NCBI GenBank assembly: GCA_002309305.1
Contig: DBWR01000025.1
Coordinates: 1 to 17,005 of the forward strand
Length of the DNA: 17,005 bases
Direction of reading: 5' to 3'
Origin: Treponema sp. UBA1233
GTDB lineage: Bacteria; Spirochaetota; Spirochaetia; Treponematales; Treponemataceae
In this document: piece by piece, positions 1 through 5,572 of the stretch
Layout of the letters: each line of letters starts with the position of its first letter
Position numbering within the stretch: the stretch's first letter is position 1
Notes under the pieces: model-generated
The model's database searches: none
Seen by the model: only the letters and a program-made list of their open reading frames with translations
Told to the model about the DNA's origin: nothing
Made by a program: the position numbers and the translations under genes

Positions 1-341
1 TTAGGCGCAGTAGGATCAAAAGGCTTTCCACGCTTGCTCACAGCCGATTCGTCGATATGGGCAAAAAGCTTTGACATGTCAAAAAATTCAAAGAGACTGT
101 AGCCACCGTTTTCGTTTACCACAAGACAATCCCCACTGAACAAAATCTTATCATCAATGATATAGCAGACATGGCCAACCGTATGCCCCATCACTTCAAC
201 AACTTCAATCTTTATTCCATCAATATTCAAGACCTCGCCGTCTTTCACAGTTTTATAACCATCACGAAGTCTTGCAGGATTCATTAGTGGGATTCCCATT
301 TTTATCATGCGGTAGACTTTACCATCAAAATAATTTTCTTC
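1..341 (-). pseudogene. MBL-fold hydrolase fragment, N-terminally truncated, runs off left edge
   Basis: An open frame runs from the stop codon of the preceding HMA gene (TAA at 344-342) to the window edge without a further stop. From the first ATG (308) it gives about 102 residues. It contains GHTVGH (residues 41-46) followed by LFSGDC (56-61), which match the later metal-binding motifs of the metallo-beta-lactamase fold (the conserved His of the GHTxGH loop and the Asp of GD). The N-terminal half, which in this family carries the HxHxDH metal site, is absent: the frame meets the HMA stop first. No good Shine-Dalgarno precedes ATG 308 or ATG 299. Residues encoded upstream of the ATG (EENYFDGKVYR) read naturally into the domain, so the original protein probably extended further. 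I infer a decayed or recombined remnant without catalytic function. The C-terminus lies outside the window, so a functional short variant cannot be excluded. Confidence 0.6.
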
Positions 342-713
342 TTATTTTCCCACTATATCAATCACAGTGTAACCCGCGTCTCCTACAGGTTTGGAAACAT
401 CCTTCCATTCCAGTGGAACCATCGACCTGACGAGGACGGATTTGTCTTCCAGGTTCACGCTTGCCCACAGGCCTTCCATTGAGTTGAGTGCGTTTTCAAC
501 ACGGCGGGCACAATTTGAGCAATGCATTCCGTCAACGATGAGCGTGTATGTGTATGGATAGTGTGATTTGTTTTTGTCACGGACACGGACTTTTGCAGGA
601 GAGGCATCGTGGGTTCCGCAGCATGATGAACCATACTTGATTCTTTTCCTGATGCTGAATATTGCAAGTGTCACGATTGCAAGCAGAATTAATATTATTA
701 TCGCAGTACCCAT
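342..713 (-). CDS. Membrane-anchored heavy-metal-associated (HMA) domain protein
   Basis: A protein of 123 residues. It has one N-terminal membrane helix (about residues 3-19), then a basic stop-transfer stretch (RKRIK), a CC pair (SSCCG), a charged linker, and a C-terminal HMA domain (about 55-120) with the GMHCSNC metal-binding CxxC motif. HMA domains bind soft metals such as Cu(I) or Zn(II), and related domains serve as metallochaperones. The ATG at 713 is chosen because AAGGGGG lies about 7 bases upstream. The frame stays open to a GTG at 791, but that extension has no such signal and overlaps the upstream gene. The N-terminus (MGTAI plus a short helix plus Cys) closely resembles that of the FeoB-associated peptide in the same operon, which suggests a FeoB-associated peptide fused to an HMA domain. 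The metal carried and the link to iron uptake are inferred from position only. Confidence 0.8.
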   Translation of the reverse strand: MGTAIIILILLAIVTLAIFSIRKRIKYGSSCCGTHDASPAKVRVRDKNKSHYPYTYTLIVDGMHCSNCARRVENALNSMEGLWASVNLEDKSVLVRSMVPLEWKDVSKPVGDAGYTVIDIVGK

Positions 714-775
714 TAAGGTCCCCCTTATTCTAAGATATGTCCTGAAGAAAGCTATATAATGTAGGATTAACGAAT

Positions 776-999
776 CTATATTATTTCCCACATTACACCC
801 ATGTTTTTAAAGCCGTCTTTAGGCATGCAGGCTGTACAGGCCTTTGAGCCATCCTTATCCTTGTATGAACAGCTTGAGCAGGAAGGACATGAGGTGCATC
901 GGCTTGCCTCCGCTTTTCCCGCAGTCAGCAGGTTCTCGTCTTTTGAAAAAGAGGTTGGAACCCGCTTTTATCTTTTGTGAGTTCGGATAGTTTTTTCAT
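776..999 (-). pseudogene. Small Cys-rich protein with a one-base frameshift
   Basis: The gene begins with tandem ATGs (1002 and 999); the first overlaps the stop of the FeoB-associated gene (TAATG), and GAGG lies just upstream, so translational coupling is likely. The start frame gives only 24 residues (MKKLSELTKDKSGFQPLF..., stop at 927-925). The -1 frame continues from the same point to a TAG at 778-776 and encodes a Cys-rich tail with motif C-x2-C-x2-C-x2-C followed by C-x2-C. Adding one A to the five-A run at 946-950 (plus strand) joins the two into a clean 74-residue protein reading LFSKDEN across the junction. Six or more cysteines in CxxC spacing suggest metal or Fe-S binding. I do not recognise the family. 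The break may be a real mutation, phase variation at the homopolymer, or a sequencing error. Confidence 0.6.
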
Positions 1000-1001
1000 C
1001 A

Positions 1002-1196
1002 TTACCTCGATTGTTTTTGAATCCCTTGATTTTCTAGAATGGCCATTGTCTTTTGGTATGCTGAACACACATGGCCGCATGAACCACAGTGACCGCCACA
1101 TGAAGGATGACGGCCTTTGCGTTTGTCTTTGATGATGGAGGCGATAACCCCAGAAACAAGTGCAAGAAGAAGTAAAGATACAATAACTGTTCCCAT
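1002..1196 (-). CDS. FeoB-associated Cys-rich membrane protein
   Basis: A peptide of 64 residues with an N-terminal membrane helix (about residues 3-21), a basic segment (KDKRKGRH) and then a Cys/His cluster, C-GGH-C-GS-C-GHV-C (Cys 33, 37, 40 and 44), ahead of a short polar tail. This layout is that of the FeoB_associated family (Pfam PF12669), short peptides commonly encoded just after feoB and thought to assist FeoB; their exact role is not established. The ATG at 1196 is preceded by GGAGG about 9 bases upstream. The gene follows feoB by 27 bases and its stop overlaps the next start (TAATG), which marks an operon. With positive residues after the helix, the Cys cluster is predicted to face the cytoplasm, where it could accept Fe(II) leaving FeoB; that last step is inference. 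Confidence 0.87.
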   Translation of the reverse strand: MGTVIVSLLLLALVSGVIASIIKDKRKGRHPSCGGHCGSCGHVCSAYQKTMAILENQGIQKQSR

Positions 1197-1223
1197 AAGA
1201 TTATGCCTCCTTATTAATGCGTT

Positions 1224-3581
1224 TTATTTTGAAATAGCCTTTCTTGGTTTCCTGAACAATGCCCAGATGAATGCAAGAAGAACTACCACTGCGATGGCGA
1301 ATCCAACAATGTTTCCTGCTCCACCAAACATACAGCCGAACTGGTAGACTACAAACGATACGACGTAAGCAAGTCCACACTGCCATCCGATTGCGGCCCA
1401 TGTCCACTTGTGGCTGTTCATCTCACGCTTGATTGCACCGATTGCAGCGAAACATGGAGCACACAACAGGTTGAAAATCAGGAATGAAAGGCCAGCCGGA
1501 CTTGTGAATGCCGCCGCCATATTTGCCCATGTTGATTCTCCACCGTAGAGGATGCCCATGGTACCAACGATGTTTTCCTTTGCAACAAGACCTGTAATCG
1601 AAGCGACTGCAGCCTGCCAGTTTCCCCAACCGATTGGAGTAAAGATCCATGCGATTGCACCGCCGATTTTTGCAAGAATGCTTGAATCCATCTGATCTTC
1701 TTCCAGCATTCCAAACGATCCGTCCACCCAGCCAAAGAAAGAAAGGAACCAGATTACGATAGTAGAAAGAAGGATGATTGTTCCTGCCTTTTTGATGAAT
1801 GACCATCCGCGTTCCCACATTGAGCGGAGTACATTGCCAAGTGTAGGCCAGTGATAAGAAGGAAGTTCCATGACAAACGGAGCAACCTCGCCCATGAACG
1901 GCTTTGTCTTTTTAAGGATGATGCCTGAACAGATGATTGCAGCCATACCGATGAAGTAGCAGCTTGCGGCAAGCCATGGGTTTCCACCAAAGATGGCACC
2001 TACAACCAGGCCGATGAACGGAATCTTTGCACCACAAGGGATGAATGTCGTGGTCATGATTGTCATTCGCCGGTCGCGTTCGTTTTCTATCGTGCGGCAT
2101 GCCATGATACCAGGGATTCCACATCCAGTTCCGATAAGTACCGGAATGAAAGATTTTCCGGAAAGACCAAAGCGCCTGAATATGCGGTCCAGTATGAATG
2201 CAATGCGTGCCATGTAACCACAGGCTTCAAGGAATGCAAGGAACAGGAACAGAACGAGCATCTGCGGAACAAAGCCAAGCACCGCACCCACACCGGCAAC
2301 AATACCGTCAAGAATCAGGCCCTTGAGCCAGTCAGCACAGCCGATTGCATCAAGTCCACTTTCAATAAGGGCGGGAATACCCGGAACCCAGACACCATAG
2401 TCGGCAGGATCAGGTCCCTCTTCACCATATTTTTCTGCCATGGCATTTGCTTCTTCCAGAACCTCTGGGGTAATCAAAATCGGATCAGAAGCTTCCATGG
2501 TTTCATCGTCAACAACAATATATGTACCGTCGCCGTTTTCGTATGCCTCAAGGATTGCGGCAGTATCACCGTATTCTTCGGCAGCCTCTTCATAAGCACC
2601 GGAACCGATTCCAAACAGATGATAGCCGTCACCAAACAGGCCGTCATTGGCCCAGTCAGTGGCAGATGCACCAACAGTCACCATTGCAACGTAATAAACA
2701 AGCCACATCACAAGGGCAAAAATAGGAAGTGCAAGCCAGCGGTTTGTTACAACACGGTCAATCTTGTCCGAGGTCGTAAGCTTTGTGCGGTTCTTTTTTG
2801 TCACGCATTTTTTGATGATTGACTCAATGTACTTGTAGCGTTCTGCAGTGATGATTGATTCTGAATCGTCATCGAGTTCCTTTTCGCATGACTTGATGTC
2901 TGACTCTATGTGCTTGAGCTTGTCTTCAGATACTCCAAGTGCCTTTATGACTTTTTCATCGCGTTCAAAAAGCTTTACGGAATACCATCTGTGCTGTTCT
3001 TCCGGAAGGTCATGTACGACGGCTTCCTCTATGTGTGCAAGAGCGTGTTCAACACAGCCTTCAAAACGATGCTTGTACATCATCGGCTTCTTTTCGTTGG
3101 CTTTGGATACGGCAAGTTCAGCTGCTTCGGTACAGCCAGTTCCCTTGAGCGCGGAGATTTCCACTACAGGACAACCGAGTTCCTGTTCCATTTCCTGAAT
3201 GTGAATCTTGTCGCCATTCTTCTTTACCACATCCATCATGTTTACGGCAATGACCATCGGGATTCCGAGTTCTGCCAACTGGGTGGTAAGGTAAAGGTTT
3301 CGTTCAAGGTTGGTTCCGTCTACGATGTTCAGGATTGCATCAGGCCTTTCCTTTACAAGATAGTCGCGTGATACAACTTCTTCCAGCGTATATGGAGAAA
3401 GGGAATAGATTCCGGGCAAGTCCATGATGACGACTTCGCCATTAGAGCCCTTGAGCTTTCCCTCTTTTTTTTCTACCGTTACTCCAGGCCAGTTTCCTAC
3501 AAACTGATTTGAACCTGTGAGCGCATTGAAGAGTGTGGTCTTTCCCGAGTTCGGGTTTCCTGCCAAAGCAATTTTAACCAT
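1224..3581 (-). CDS. feoB: Ferrous iron transport protein B (FeoB)
   Basis: A polytopic inner-membrane Fe(II) transporter of 785 residues with an N-terminal GTPase. G motifs: G1 GNPNSGKT (8-15), G3 DLPG (54-57), G4 NMMD (114-117), G5 SALKG (143-147). A charged helical spacer (about 170-270) comes before the first membrane helix (about 283-303). The Gate and core regions follow, with GTGCGIPG (484-491), TIENERDRR (497-505), ELPSYHWP (572-579) and LLCAPCFAAIGAIKRE (705-720). Two features stand out. An acidic extracytoplasmic insertion (about 326-396) lies between the first two helices, and the usual SCSAR/SCGAR segment is PCGAK (515-519). The start follows the feoA stop by one base, with GGAGG inside the end of feoA, so translation is coupled. 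Fe(II) is the likely substrate given two FeoA-type partners, though some FeoB homologues move Mn(II). Confidence 0.96.
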   Translation of the reverse strand: MVKIALAGNPNSGKTTLFNALTGSNQFVGNWPGVTVEKKEGKLKGSNGEVVIMDLPGIYSLSPYTLEEVVSRDYLVKERPDAILNIVDGTNLERNLYLTTQLAELGIPMVIAVNMMDVVKKNGDKIHIQEMEQELGCPVVEISALKGTGCTEAAELAVSKANEKKPMMYKHRFEGCVEHALAHIEEAVVHDLPEEQHRWYSVKLFERDEKVIKALGVSEDKLKHIESDIKSCEKELDDDSESIITAERYKYIESIIKKCVTKKNRTKLTTSDKIDRVVTNRWLALPIFALVMWLVYYVAMVTVGASATDWANDGLFGDGYHLFGIGSGAYEEAAEEYGDTAAILEAYENGDGTYIVVDDETMEASDPILITPEVLEEANAMAEKYGEEGPDPADYGVWVPGIPALIESGLDAIGCADWLKGLILDGIVAGVGAVLGFVPQMLVLFLFLAFLEACGYMARIAFILDRIFRRFGLSGKSFIPVLIGTGCGIPGIMACRTIENERDRRMTIMTTTFIPCGAKIPFIGLVVGAIFGGNPWLAASCYFIGMAAIICSGIILKKTKPFMGEVAPFVMELPSYHWPTLGNVLRSMWERGWSFIKKAGTIILLSTIVIWFLSFFGWVDGSFGMLEEDQMDSSILAKIGGAIAWIFTPIGWGNWQAAVASITGLVAKENIVGTMGILYGGESTWANMAAAFTSPAGLSFLIFNLLCAPCFAAIGAIKREMNSHKWTWAAIGWQCGLAYVVSFVVYQFGCMFGGAGNIVGFAIAVVVLLAFIWALFRKPRKAISK

Positions 3582-3582
3582 T

Positions 3583-3801
3583 TTATTCTACCTCCACCAT
3601 TTCAGCATCTGCCTTGCGTACGGACAGCTCATATCCGCGTACCGTCACTTCAACCGGATCGCCAAGCGGAGCAACCTTGCGCACAAAGATTTCTGTGCCT
3701 TTTGTAATGCCCATGTCCATGATGCGTCGTTTTACCGCACCTTCACCGTTCAGTTTTACAACCTTAACGGTTTGTCCCTTTTTCACTTCCCTTAAAGTCA
3801 T
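3583..3801 (-). CDS. feoA: FeoA family ferrous iron transport protein
   Basis: A 72-residue protein made of a single FeoA (SH3-like beta-barrel) domain. Typical features are the start MTLREVKKGQ, the segment RRIMDMGITKGTEI (about 25-38), PLGDPVEVTVRGYELSVRK (45-63) and the end ADAEMVEVE. FeoA is a small cytosolic protein thought to act on the FeoB GTPase or Fe(II) flux. The ATG at 3801 has AGGAGA about 8 bases upstream. It abuts feoB (TAA, one base, ATG), so the two are co-translated. A second FeoA-type gene lies 64 bases upstream, and this gap holds a DtxR-like box and a possible internal promoter, so feoA-feoB may also be transcribed apart from the first gene. Confidence 0.93.
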   Translation of the reverse strand: MTLREVKKGQTVKVVKLNGEGAVKRRIMDMGITKGTEIFVRKVAPLGDPVEVTVRGYELSVRKADAEMVEVE

Positions 3802-3819
3802 ATTCTATGTCTCCTATAA

Positions 3820-3848
3820 AATGTACCGATTTGATTAGTTACTGCTAA
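3820..3848 (-). promoter_or_regulatory. Possible internal promoter for feoA-feoB
   Basis: On the minus strand a -35-like TTAGCA (3848-3843; 4 of 6) is followed 17 bases later by a -10-like TACATT (3825-3820; 4 of 6), ahead of the Shine-Dalgarno and ATG of feoA at 3801. The -35 lies inside the DtxR-like box at 3835-3853, as expected for a repressible promoter. The match is only moderate. Confidence 0.35.
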
Positions 3849-3853
3849 CCCAA
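3835..3853 (+). promoter_or_regulatory. DtxR/IdeR-type operator-like site between the two feoA genes
   Basis: TTAGTTACTGCTAACCCAA agrees with the actinobacterial IdeR/DtxR consensus TTAGGTTAGGCTAACCTAA at 14 of 19 positions, counted by eye; the right half (GCTAACC) is almost perfect. It overlaps a possible -35 for feoA-feoB. Use of the same consensus by a spirochaete regulator is assumed. Confidence 0.4.
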
Positions 3854-3865
3854 TGCGAAAAAAAA

Positions 3866-4075
3866 TTACACGATGATTTTCTGTGCCATTTCCCGGCTGA
3901 TCGCCACGCGACTGTCCTTTATCTGGACGATTAGATTTCCGCTGATTTTTGAAACTAATGAAACTTGAGCGCCCGCCACAAAACCAAGGTTTTCCAGAAA
4001 GCGCCGGACCTCTTCCTTGCCGTTAATCTTTTTAATTAAAAATTCCTCTCCGTCAGACACCATGCTTAAAGGCAT
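3866..4075 (-). CDS. FeoA-like domain protein, first gene of the feo operon
   Basis: A 69-residue protein with one FeoA-type SH3-like domain: MPLSMVSDGEEFLIKKINGK, then RRFLENLGFVAGAQVSLVSK (about 25-44) and a C-terminal strand pair ending VAISREMAQKIIV. It is more diverged from typical FeoA than the next gene. Paired FeoA proteins before feoB are known in several anaerobes. The ATG at 4075 is favoured over the upstream GTG (4114) because AAAGGAGG lies 5 bases before it, and because residues before this ATG do not resemble the family. It stands first behind the promoter at 4127-4155. Confidence 0.88.
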   Translation of the reverse strand: MPLSMVSDGEEFLIKKINGKEEVRRFLENLGFVAGAQVSLVSKISGNLIVQIKDSRVAISREMAQKIIV

Positions 4076-4095
4076 AATTCCTCCTTTTGCCACAT

Positions 4096-4119
4096 AAAGG
4101 TTAGCCACAAACAACCTTT
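4096..4119. repeat. Inverted repeat in the feo leader
   Basis: A perfect 7-base inverted repeat, AAAGGTT (4096-4102) and AACCTTT (4113-4119), with 10 bases between, lies just downstream of the predicted transcription start of the feo operon. It includes AGGTTAG, identical to half of a DtxR/IdeR box. It could be a second regulator contact or a weak hairpin in the mRNA leader. Confidence 0.4.
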
Positions 4120-4126
4120 GGAAAGT

Positions 4127-4155
4127 ATGTTAGCATTAAGCAACTTTTTTGTCAA
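4127..4155 (-). promoter_or_regulatory. Predicted sigma-70 promoter of the feo operon
   Basis: On the minus strand a perfect -35 TTGACA (4155-4150) is followed by 17 bases and TAACAT (4132-4127; 4 of 6 to TATAAT). Transcription would start near 4120, about 45 bases before the first FeoA-like ATG at 4075. A DtxR-like box lies immediately upstream of the -35. Confidence 0.7.
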
Positions 4156-4159
4156 TAAG

Positions 4160-4178
4160 TTAGGTTAGGGTAACACAC
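4160..4178 (+). promoter_or_regulatory. DtxR/IdeR-type operator-like site upstream of the feo promoter
   Basis: TTAGGTTAGGGTAACACAC matches the IdeR/DtxR consensus TTAGGTTAGGCTAACCTAA at 15 of 19 positions by eye, with the left half perfect over ten bases. It ends 5 bases upstream of the -35 of the feo promoter, inside the divergent spacer before the UMP kinase gene. A metal-dependent DtxR-family regulator (the TroR/MntR/IdeR group) is the natural candidate; none is encoded in the window. Confidence 0.5.
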
Positions 4179-4222
4179 ATGTTCCGCATTACCCGATTAT
4201 TCCCTAGATTTTTTTTCACTCT

Positions 4223-4228
4223 TATGAT
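4223..4228 (+). promoter_or_regulatory. Possible -10 box for the UMP kinase gene
   Basis: TATGAT (5 of 6 to TATAAT) lies 22 bases before the ATG at 4251 and just ahead of the Shine-Dalgarno GGGAGG. No convincing -35 is seen 16-18 bases upstream, where the sequence is a T-rich run. Confidence 0.3.
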
Positions 4229-4250
4229 AAATTTGTTTTGGGAGGAATAA

Positions 4251-4985
4251 ATGATTACTAAAGTGCTTAGTGTGGGTGGCTCGATTATCGCACCCGACAA
4301 ACCCGATGTTTCTTTGCTGAATGATTTTACTGCGATGGCTGTCAGCTGGCTCAAGGCAAATCCTGATTCACGCCTTATCCTTGTTGCAGGCGGTGGCGGT
4401 CCAGCCCGTACATATCAGAACGCTTACAGGGAAGTCGCTTCCCTCTTTAATGCCGAACAAAAGGCAGAATGCAGTTTTGCAAATGACGACGAAACAAATT
4501 ACGCATGTGACTGGCTCGGCATAATGGCAACCCGAATGAATGCTCAAATCCTCAAGACATGCTTTGGTCCGCTGTGTCCACACGAAGTTGTAACCGATCC
4601 TACCGCAGCCCCGGAAGAGTTTCCTGGACGAGTACTTGTGGCAGCCGGATGGAAACCTGGATTTTCTACGGACAACGACGCTGTTCTTCTTGCACAAAAA
4701 TATAATGCAGATACAATCGTAAACCTTTCAAACATAGAAAAAGTCTTTACCGATGACCCGCGCAAAAACCCTGATGCTAAACCGCTGGATACAATCTCAT
4801 GGGCGGATTTCAGGAAGATGGTTGGTGACGAATGGGTCCCAGGCAAGAACTGTCCGTTTGATCCCATTGCAAGCAAAACCGCGAGCGAACTTGGACTTAC
4901 GGTAATCTGTGCCGCTGGAAAGAACATTTCCAACATTCGCGCGATATTGGACGGAAAAGACTTTATCGGAACCGCAATAAAATGA
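4251..4985 (+). CDS. pyrH: Archaeal-type UMP kinase (amino acid kinase fold)
   Basis: A cytosolic enzyme of 244 residues predicted to phosphorylate UMP to UDP with ATP. It belongs to the amino-acid kinase superfamily: KVLSVGGSII (4-13), AGGGGPARTY (46-55), GIMATRMNAQIL (about 90-101), AGWKPGFSTDNDAVLLA (about 132-148), FTDDPRKNPDAKPL (about 166-179) and a C-terminal DPIASKTASELG...GTAIK. The pattern (GGGG-PAR, GI-ATR-NA, PG-STDNDA) fits the archaeal UMP kinase subfamily better than classical bacterial PyrH. GGGAGG lies 6 bases before the ATG. Its TGA overlaps the ATG of the lipoprotein gene (ATGA), so the two are translationally coupled. It is divergent from feo. A related carbamate- or isopentenyl-phosphate-kinase-like function is possible but less likely. 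Confidence 0.85.
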   Translation: MITKVLSVGGSIIAPDKPDVSLLNDFTAMAVSWLKANPDSRLILVAGGGGPARTYQNAYREVASLFNAEQKAECSFANDDETNYACDWLGIMATRMNAQILKTCFGPLCPHEVVTDPTAAPEEFPGRVLVAAGWKPGFSTDNDAVLLAQKYNADTIVNLSNIEKVFTDDPRKNPDAKPLDTISWADFRKMVGDEWVPGKNCPFDPIASKTASELGLTVICAAGKNISNIRAILDGKDFIGTAIK

Positions 4986-5572
4986 CGGGGAAAAAACGGT
5001 TTTCCATCACTGTGCTCTTAATGCTGTCTGTCCTGGCCATTACATCATGTGTAAGTCTGGGACACAGGCAGCCTATTTCGCGTAACTTGAGCGGAACAGC
5101 AATAAAGAATCAAAAACAGCTTACAAAGTTTTTCATGAAGCAAAATCCCGAGGCAGACAAAAAACAGGTAAAGCGTCTCGCAAAACTGTATGTTGAAGAA
5201 GGACTTGCAGAAGGAATCAACAGTGACTGTGCCTTTGTTCAAATGTGTCTTGAAACGGGTTTCCTTCGCTTTGGGAATCTTGTTACTCCGGAGATGCACA
5301 ATTACTGCGGACTTGGAGCCATAGACGAAAACAACCGCGGAGAATCTTTTGAAACTGAACAGCTTGGAGTAAGGGCACACATTCAGCACCTGCATGCATA
5401 CGCAACCACAGAGGAATTTCAACTTGCAAATGAATTGATTGACAGACGCTACAAATGGGTTCAACCGCGCGGCAAAGCTCCTACAGTTTTTGAACTTGCG
5501 GGAACCTGGGCCGCCGACAGGGAATACGGAAACAAACTGGATGTACTGCTGTCTCGTCTTGAAAAGTTTTAG
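4982..5572 (+). CDS. Glucosaminidase-domain lipoprotein (putative peptidoglycan hydrolase)
   Basis: A predicted lipoprotein of 196 residues. The signal peptide MTGKKRFSITVLLMLSVLA ends in the lipobox ITSC, so Cys23 would be lipidated. The mature part is a glucosaminidase-type (Pfam PF01832) domain spanning about 45-195: a helical start (QLTKFFMKQNPEADKKQV), QMCLETGFLRFG (88-99) with the likely catalytic Glu91, HNYCGLGAI (about 105-115), and the terminal segment PTVFELAGTWAADREYG. Such enzymes cut the GlcNAc-MurNAc glycan of peptidoglycan and are lysozyme-like in fold. It would sit at the periplasmic face of the envelope. It starts inside the UMP kinase stop codon (ATGA) and its TAG overlaps the stop of convergent cheB by 4 bases, leaving no room for an ordinary terminator. 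Confidence 0.85.
   Translation: MTGKKRFSITVLLMLSVLAITSCVSLGHRQPISRNLSGTAIKNQKQLTKFFMKQNPEADKKQVKRLAKLYVEEGLAEGINSDCAFVQMCLETGFLRFGNLVTPEMHNYCGLGAIDENNRGESFETEQLGVRAHIQHLHAYATTEEFQLANELIDRRYKWVQPRGKAPTVFELAGTWAADREYGNKLDVLLSRLEKF

Noticed and set aside
714..791. GTG-initiated extension of the HMA protein by 26 residues
   Set aside because: It overlaps the end of the Cys-rich gene, has no Shine-Dalgarno, and ATG 713 has a strong AAGGGGG at proper distance plus a match to the sister peptide.
925..1002. A 24-residue peptide as a complete gene
   Set aside because: The coupled start is real in appearance, but the downstream -1 frame has clear Cys-rich coding character, so a frameshifted longer gene is the better reading.
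2848..3198. Plus-strand open frame of 116 codons inside feoB
   Set aside because: It lies wholly opposite the conserved feoB G-domain and spacer; Ser-rich composition is what the complementary strand of such coding gives.
3802..3865. Rho-independent terminator between the two feoA genes
   Set aside because: There is a run of eight A (T on the minus strand) but no stable GC stem directly before it.
4160..4354. Minus-strand open frame of 64 codons over the feo/UMP kinase spacer
   Set aside because: It crosses the DtxR-like box and the start of the UMP kinase gene, with no Shine-Dalgarno or domain.
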